10,019 nucleotides of DNA from Maricaulis sp. (GTDB taxonomy: Bacteria; Pseudomonadota; Alphaproteobacteria; Caulobacterales; Maricaulaceae). The stretch is taken from positions 1-10,019 of the forward strand of contig NZLV01000036.1 in the NCBI GenBank assembly GCA_002694345.1, written 5' to 3'. The notes beneath the pieces were generated by a model. That model did no database searches and had not been told where the DNA came from. It worked only from the letters and a program-made list of their open reading frames with translations. Made by a program: the position numbers and the translations under genes. Shown here one piece after another: positions 5,542-10,019 of this stretch (its first letter is position 1; each line of letters starts with the position of its first letter).

Positions 5542-8082
5542 ATGCTGAAGCAAAGAGCACTGACGACCACCATCCTTTCCGCCGCCGCCATCTCCCTTGC
5601 CGGGACGGCCGTCGCCCACGCCCAGGTCGACGTTGTCACCGTCACCGCCACCAAGCGCGAGACCAGCACGCAGGACATTCCGCTGGCCGTCAATGCGATG
5701 AATGAAGAGACGCTCGATGAACTCGGCGTCGACGTGTTCACCGACTATCTTCAGCAATTGCCGGGTGTGACGGCGGGCGGTTCCGGTCCGGGCCAGTCCA
5801 CCATCTATATCCGCGGTCTGGCCTCCACCACGCCGAACCTGACGACGGCCGGTGTGGCCGGTCTCGCGCCGAACGTGGCTCTCTATCTCGATGAACAGCC
5901 GGTCTCGCAGCCGGGTCGTAACCTCGACGTCTACGCCGCCGACCTGGCGCGCGTCGAAGTTCTGCCCGGGCCGCAGGGCACGCTGTATGGCGCGTCTTCG
6001 CAGGCCGGTACGGTCCGCCTGATCACCAACCGTCCGGACCCGTCCGCCTTCTTCGCCTCGTCGAACTTTGCCGTGTCCTTCACGCAGGACGGCGAGATGT
6101 CCAACAAGGTCGAGGCCGTTGTGAACGTCCCGGTCGCTGACAATTTCGCGCTGCGCGGTGTGGTCTATGTCGACCAGCAAGGCGGTTATATCGACAATGT
6201 CCCGGGCACGGTGAACGCGTCGGAATCGGCTCGCTTCCGTCCGGCCGGCACGGTTCGCGCCAATGGTGTTCCGGTCAGTTCCACGCGTGCCGGCTTCCAG
6301 TCCACGGCCGACCTGTCCGGCGTGACCTTCCTGGATGCGAACAACTCCACCCTGCTGGAGAAGAACTTCAACGACACCACCTATTCGGGCTTCCGCCTGA
6401 GCGCGCTGTATGACTTCAATGCCGACTGGTCCCTGACCGTCATGCACATGCAGCAGCAGCTGGATTCGGAAGGTGTCTTCTTTATCGACCCGACCCTGGA
6501 TGATCTGGAAGTCTCGCGCTTCGAGCAGGACGAGCTGGACGACTATTTCCACAATACCAGCTGGACGCTGGAAGGCCGCCTCGGCGCCCTGGAAGTGGTC
6601 TATACCGGTGCCTATACCGACCGCGAAACCGACCAGCGTGTCGACTACACCGATTATCTCTTCGTCGGTCAGTACCTGCCCTACTACATCTGTGACGGCT
6701 CGGTGACCTATCCGGGTGCCGCGGCTCCGTCCGGCACCTGCCAGGCGCCGAACCTCTTCGTCCAGTCGGGCACGAATACCAGCGTGTTCACGCAGGAACT
6801 GCGCTTCAACACGCCGGCAGACCGCCGCATCCGTGCGACCTTCGGTGGCTTCTATTCCGACATGGAAATCGCCGAGCTGAACGACTTCACCTATCCGGGC
6901 TCCGAATACGCCATCTCCTTTGACGGCGTGACCACCGGTTTCGGTCCGAACTATCCGCTGACCAATACGTCGGTCACGGGTGAGATCGGCAGCGCCTCGC
7001 CGGGGTATTTCTCCGATCCGGGCCCGTTCCCGGCCGGCGTGATCTTCCGCAATGACGTGCTGCGTACCGATACCCAGTTCGGCTTCTTCGGTGAGACGAC
7101 TTTCGATGTCACCGAACAGCTCTCCCTGACCGTCGGTGCCCGTTACTACGACATCGAGGTTGACCTGCAGGGCAGCGCCAACTCGTCCTTCGGCAATTTC
7201 GGCGCCACCACGGACGCCCAGGTTTTCGGGACCAACATTTCGGCGCTCTATGCTCCGAACAATCCGTTCGGCAATCCGGACACGGCCTCGACCGACGGCT
7301 TCATCTTCAAGGGGACGCTGGAATGGCGTCCGGCTGACGGCCTGCTCTTCTACACCACGGTGTCCGAAGGCTTCCGTCCGGGTCTCCTGAACCGTCCGGG
7401 TGGCGCAGCCGGCCCCGGTGGCTACACCGTGCCCTACGCGCTCGATACCGATGACGTGACCAATTACGAGTTCGGTTGGAAGACCGACCTCTTTGACAAT
7501 CAGGTCCGCTTCAACGGTAATGCCTTCTTCGTCGAGATCGAGAATCTGCAGACCACGATCTTCGACCCGTCGATCACCAATCTCTTCTTCTCGGACAATG
7601 CCGCCAATGCGGAAATCCGGGGTATTGAGGGTGAAGTCACCTGGGCGCCGGCGGATATCGAGGGCCTGACGGTGGTGGGTGCCTTCTCGATCCTGGATAC
7701 CGAGATCACCGAAGTCCTGACGCCGACCAATGACGTTGTCGCCGGTTCCGAACTGGCCTTCGCGCCGAGCTATCAAGCCAATCTCCGGGCCCGCTATGAG
7801 TGGTTCCTGGACAATGGCATGACGGCCCATGTGATGCCGCAGATCACCATCACCGACGACAGCTGGTCCGACGTGATCGAGATCAACAAAGCGGAGATCG
7901 AAGGTTATGCCTCGTTGAACTTCTCCACGGGTCTGACCGGTGAAAACTGGTCGGTTGAGGTCTTTGCCGACAACCTGACCAATGAACGCGGCGAGATGGC
8001 GAACAATTTCGTGTTCGACCGCGAGCAGGTCACCATCATCCGTCCGCGGACGGTCGGCGTGCGTGTCGGGGTGCAGTACTAG
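5542..8082 (+). CDS. TonB-dependent outer-membrane receptor
   Basis: From ATG 5542 the protein has 846 residues. Residues 1-27 form a clear signal peptide: KQR, a hydrophobic stretch, then AHA with cleavage before Gln28. A TonB-box-like VDVVTVTA (29-36) follows at the mature N-terminus. The plug domain (about 44-165) contains IPLAVNAM, LQQLPGV (70-76), IYIRGLA (88-94) and VEVLPGPQGTLYGASSQAG (138-156). The rest is a beta-barrel with alternating aromatic strands, ending in FADNLTNERGE and a final aromatic strand closing in Tyr846. An in-frame ATG at 5374 would put 56 non-homologous residues before the signal peptide, so I reject it; AGGGG (5524-5528) is a rather distant ribosome site. Cys384 and Cys400 in a loop could form a disulfide. 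The substrate is unknown: no siderophore, B12 or glycan genes are adjacent. The type is common in sphingomonads and caulobacters. Confidence 0.95.
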   Translation: MLKQRALTTTILSAAAISLAGTAVAHAQVDVVTVTATKRETSTQDIPLAVNAMNEETLDELGVDVFTDYLQQLPGVTAGGSGPGQSTIYIRGLASTTPNLTTAGVAGLAPNVALYLDEQPVSQPGRNLDVYAADLARVEVLPGPQGTLYGASSQAGTVRLITNRPDPSAFFASSNFAVSFTQDGEMSNKVEAVVNVPVADNFALRGVVYVDQQGGYIDNVPGTVNASESARFRPAGTVRANGVPVSSTRAGFQSTADLSGVTFLDANNSTLLEKNFNDTTYSGFRLSALYDFNADWSLTVMHMQQQLDSEGVFFIDPTLDDLEVSRFEQDELDDYFHNTSWTLEGRLGALEVVYTGAYTDRETDQRVDYTDYLFVGQYLPYYICDGSVTYPGAAAPSGTCQAPNLFVQSGTNTSVFTQELRFNTPADRRIRATFGGFYSDMEIAELNDFTYPGSEYAISFDGVTTGFGPNYPLTNTSVTGEIGSASPGYFSDPGPFPAGVIFRNDVLRTDTQFGFFGETTFDVTEQLSLTVGARYYDIEVDLQGSANSSFGNFGATTDAQVFGTNISALYAPNNPFGNPDTASTDGFIFKGTLEWRPADGLLFYTTVSEGFRPGLLNRPGGAAGPGGYTVPYALDTDDVTNYEFGWKTDLFDNQVRFNGNAFFVEIENLQTTIFDPSITNLFFSDNAANAEIRGIEGEVTWAPADIEGLTVVGAFSILDTEITEVLTPTNDVVAGSELAFAPSYQANLRARYEWFLDNGMTAHVMPQITITDDSWSDVIEINKAEIEGYASLNFSTGLTGENWSVEVFADNLTNERGEMANNFVFDREQVTIIRPRTVGVRVGVQY

Positions 8083-8115
8083 GCCCTGACAAGCCCTTGG
8101 CCGATGGCCACAATG

Positions 8116-8143
8116 GAAAGCGTCCCTGCAAGGGGACGCTTTC
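8116..8143 (+). terminator. Terminator-like hairpin after the receptor gene
   Basis: Perfect 11-base arms GAAAGCGTCCC (8116-8126) and GGGACGCTTTC (8133-8143) enclose the loop TGCAAG, 33 bases after the receptor stop. The 3' side (TGCGTTCTTC) is T-rich but interrupted, so termination may be partial. It lies just 32 bases before the sulfotransferase GTG, so it would either separate the two genes or limit readthrough into the second. Confidence 0.75.
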
Positions 8144-8162
8144 TGCGTTCTTCAAGACCGGC

Positions 8163-8166
8163 GGAG
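8163..8166 (+). promoter_or_regulatory. Ribosome binding site deciding the GTG start at 8176
   Basis: GGAG lies nine bases before GTG 8176. The first in-frame ATG, at 8230, is preceded by A-rich sequence without a Shine-Dalgarno match and would remove the start of the first TPR helix. This favours the GTG. Confidence 0.6.
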
Positions 8167-8175
8167 CCCGATAGC

Positions 8176-10019
8176 GTGTCAGAGGATACGGACAGTCATG
8201 TCCAGGCGCTGAACTCAGCGCAAAAGCAAATGTATGAGAACCGGTTCGAGGCCGCGCTGGACACGCTCCGGCCCGTGCTCGAGGCCGCGCCCGACCATAC
8301 CGATGCGCTCTACATGCAGGCGGTCTCCTGCCGCTATCTCAAACGCTTCGACGAGGCCCGGGCGGCGCTCGACCGGATCAAGCGGACCACCCCGGACTTT
8401 GGCCGGGCCTTCCAGGAAGAGGGCCATCTCCTGCGCCAGCTGGATGAGCCGGCCCGGGCCCTGACCGCCTATCAGCGCGCTTGCCAGTTCAACCCGGCCC
8501 TGGTCGCCAGCTGGCGCGCACAGGCGGAATTGCTGCAGGCCGCCGGACGCGCAGCCGAAGCGGCTGCGGCCCTGGCCCAGGCCGAGCGGATCAGTGCCCT
8601 GCCGCGGGAACTCGTCTCGGTCACCCACCTGTTGCACGAGGGCAAGCTGCTGAAGGCGGAGAAACTCTGCCGCGCCTTCCTCCAGAAGACACCGCACCAT
8701 GTCGAGGCGATGCGCCTTCTCGCGGAGCTGGGCAATCGCTTTGGCGTCCTGGAGGATGCCGACTTCCTGCTGGAAAGCGCGATCGAGTTCGAGCCGGGCA
8801 ATACGCAATTGCGGCTCGACTTCATCCAGGTCCTGCGCAAACGGCAGAAATTCGAGGCCGCCCTGGCCCAGGCCCGGCACCTTTACGAGACCGAGCCGGA
8901 TAATCCGCTCTTCCAGTCGCACTATGCGATCGAGAGCATGCAGACCGGTGACTACCAGCGAGCGCTGGACCTCTTCGACCAGGTTCTGGAACGCCTGCCG
9001 GAAGACCCCGCCACCCATACCTCCCGCGGTCACGCGCTCAAGACGCTGGGCCGGCAGGACGAGGCGGTCAGCGCCTATCGCCGCGCTTTTGCGGCTCAGC
9101 CGGACTATGGCGATGCCTGGTACGGGCTGGCCAATCTGAAGACCTATCGCTTCACCGATGAGGAGATCGCCGGCATGCAGGCCCAGGAGGCCTCGCCCGA
9201 TCTCACTTTCGCCAATCGCATCCATCTTTGCTTTGCGCTGGGCAAGGCCTTCGAGGACCGCAAGGATTATGATGCGTCCTTTGGCTATTACGAGCGCGGC
9301 AATGCGCTGAAAAAGCTCCAGACCCGCTATACGGCCGAGCAGATGGACGAGGAGCTGGAAGCCCAGGCCAGCCTGTGTACGCCCGACCTGTTCGCCACCA
9401 AGGGTGGGCAGGGTTGTGACGCGCCGGACCCGATTTTCATCGTCGGCCTGCCGCGCGCCGGCTCCACCCTGCTGGAGCAGATCCTGGCCTCGCACAGCCA
9501 GGTCGACGGCACGCTGGAACTGCCCAACATCCTGGCCCTGTCGCACCGTCTGCGCGGCCGCAACCGTTCCGACCGGACGCGCTATCCGCGCATCCTGCAC
9601 GAGCTCTCCGCGGACCAGCTGCGCGAGCTGGGTGAGGACTATATCGAGAATACGCGCATCCACCGCCAGGGCGCGCCCTTCTTCACCGACAAGATGCCGA
9701 ACAATTTCCGGCATATCGGCCTGATCAAGCTGATCCTGCCCAATGCGAAGATCATTGATGCCCGCCGCGAGCCGATGGCTTGCTGCTTCTCCGGTTTCAA
9801 GCAGCTCTTCGCCGAGGGGCAGGAATTCACCTACGGGCTCGAGGAAGTCGGTCGCTACTACCGCGGCTATGTGGAGCTGATGGATCACTGGGACCGGGTC
9901 CTGCCCGGTCAGATCCTGCGCGTTCAGTATGAGGATGTGGTCGCCGATCTGGAGACCCAGGTCCGTCGCATCCTCGAATATTGTGGTCTGCCTTTCGAGC
10001 AGGCCTGCCTGGACTTCCA
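8176..10019 (+). CDS. Tetratricopeptide-repeat sulfotransferase, C-terminus cut by window edge
   Basis: From GTG 8176 the frame is open for 614 codons to the window end with no stop. There is no signal peptide, so the protein should be cytoplasmic. Residues about 15-340 are tandem TPR-type helical pairs (for example ENRFEAALDTLRPVLEAAPD and GDYQRALDLFDQVLERLPED), a likely partner- or substrate-binding scaffold. The sulfotransferase domain begins near 415: PIFIVGLPRAGSTLLEQIL holds the PAPS 5'-phosphosulfate loop at 424-432, Glu448 in GTLELPNI sits where tyrosylprotein sulfotransferases have their catalytic Glu, DKMPNNF follows, and the 3'-phosphate-binding segment runs from Asp528 through Arg530 to Ser539. 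VQYEDVVADLETQVRRIL near the end is also typical. The acceptor (protein, polysaccharide or small molecule) cannot be told. It follows the receptor by 93 bases with a terminator-like hairpin between. Only the tail of the protein is missing. Confidence 0.93.
   Translation, partial: MSEDTDSHVQALNSAQKQMYENRFEAALDTLRPVLEAAPDHTDALYMQAVSCRYLKRFDEARAALDRIKRTTPDFGRAFQEEGHLLRQLDEPARALTAYQRACQFNPALVASWRAQAELLQAAGRAAEAAAALAQAERISALPRELVSVTHLLHEGKLLKAEKLCRAFLQKTPHHVEAMRLLAELGNRFGVLEDADFLLESAIEFEPGNTQLRLDFIQVLRKRQKFEAALAQARHLYETEPDNPLFQSHYAIESMQTGDYQRALDLFDQVLERLPEDPATHTSRGHALKTLGRQDEAVSAYRRAFAAQPDYGDAWYGLANLKTYRFTDEEIAGMQAQEASPDLTFANRIHLCFALGKAFEDRKDYDASFGYYERGNALKKLQTRYTAEQMDEELEAQASLCTPDLFATKGGQGCDAPDPIFIVGLPRAGSTLLEQILASHSQVDGTLELPNILALSHRLRGRNRSDRTRYPRILHELSADQLRELGEDYIENTRIHRQGAPFFTDKMPNNFRHIGLIKLILPNAKIIDARREPMACCFSGFKQLFAEGQEFTYGLEEVGRYYRGYVELMDHWDRVLPGQILRVQYEDVVADLETQVRRILEYCGLPFEQACLDF

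Noticed and set aside
5497..7830. 777-codon open frame on the minus strand opposite the receptor gene
   Set aside because: It lies wholly within the receptor region, has low-complexity Arg/Gly/Glu-rich sequence with no recognisable domain, and is explained by GC-rich third positions. The sense strand has a complete, motif-rich protein.
8215..9888. 557-codon open frame on the minus strand opposite the sulfotransferase gene
   Set aside because: The sense strand codes for clear TPR and PAPS-binding motifs over the same span; the antisense product has no family features and is a codon-bias shadow.

Overview
The window is GC-rich, coding-dense bacterial DNA. It suggests an alphaproteobacterium, probably of the Caulobacterales/Maricaulales (Maricaulis- or Hyphomonas-like) group. 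The basis is the codon usage, a sphingomonad/caulobacter-style TonB-dependent receptor, a TPR-sulfotransferase and a multi-dyad intergenic repeat of a kind I associate with these genomes. The taxonomic placement is an inference; no rRNA or tRNA gene is present to confirm it.

Left half (1-5192) is an acyl-CoA metabolism block. A minus-strand AMP-dependent acyl-CoA synthetase (start at 1137, running off the left edge) is divergent from a plus-strand bifunctional enoyl-CoA hydratase/3-hydroxyacyl-CoA dehydrogenase (1381-3420); they share a 243-base promoter region. The second gene converges on a minus-strand pair: a MarR-type regulator (start at 5192), then a family III (CaiB/BaiF-type) CoA-transferase joined to it by a 4-base ATGA overlap. 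Between the convergent genes lies a compact element of about 138 bases with five inverted repeats. Its two ends are inverted copies of each other, with differences that keep the stems paired, and its right end forms the stop codon and last codons of the CoA-transferase gene.

Middle (5193-5541) is the divergent control region between marR and a TonB-dependent receptor gene. It holds two dyads that look like operators (around 5271-5283 and at 5345-5362), a possible -10 box, and a leader of about 160 bases with three hairpins before the receptor's signal peptide begins at 5542.

Right half (5542-10019) carries the TonB-dependent receptor (846 residues, complete), a strong terminator-like hairpin, and, 93 bases after the receptor stop, a cytoplasmic TPR-sulfotransferase starting at GTG 8176 and running off the right edge.

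The left genes fit activation and beta-oxidation of fatty or other carboxylic acids, with a MarR repressor as a candidate ligand-responsive control of the CoA-transferase. The receptor would import an unidentified large substrate through the outer membrane. The sulfotransferase would move sulfate from PAPS to an unknown acceptor. No link between the two halves is proven. I did not find a clearly new multi-gene system; the least explained features are the multi-dyad repeat, the structured receptor leader and the receptor/sulfotransferase pairing.
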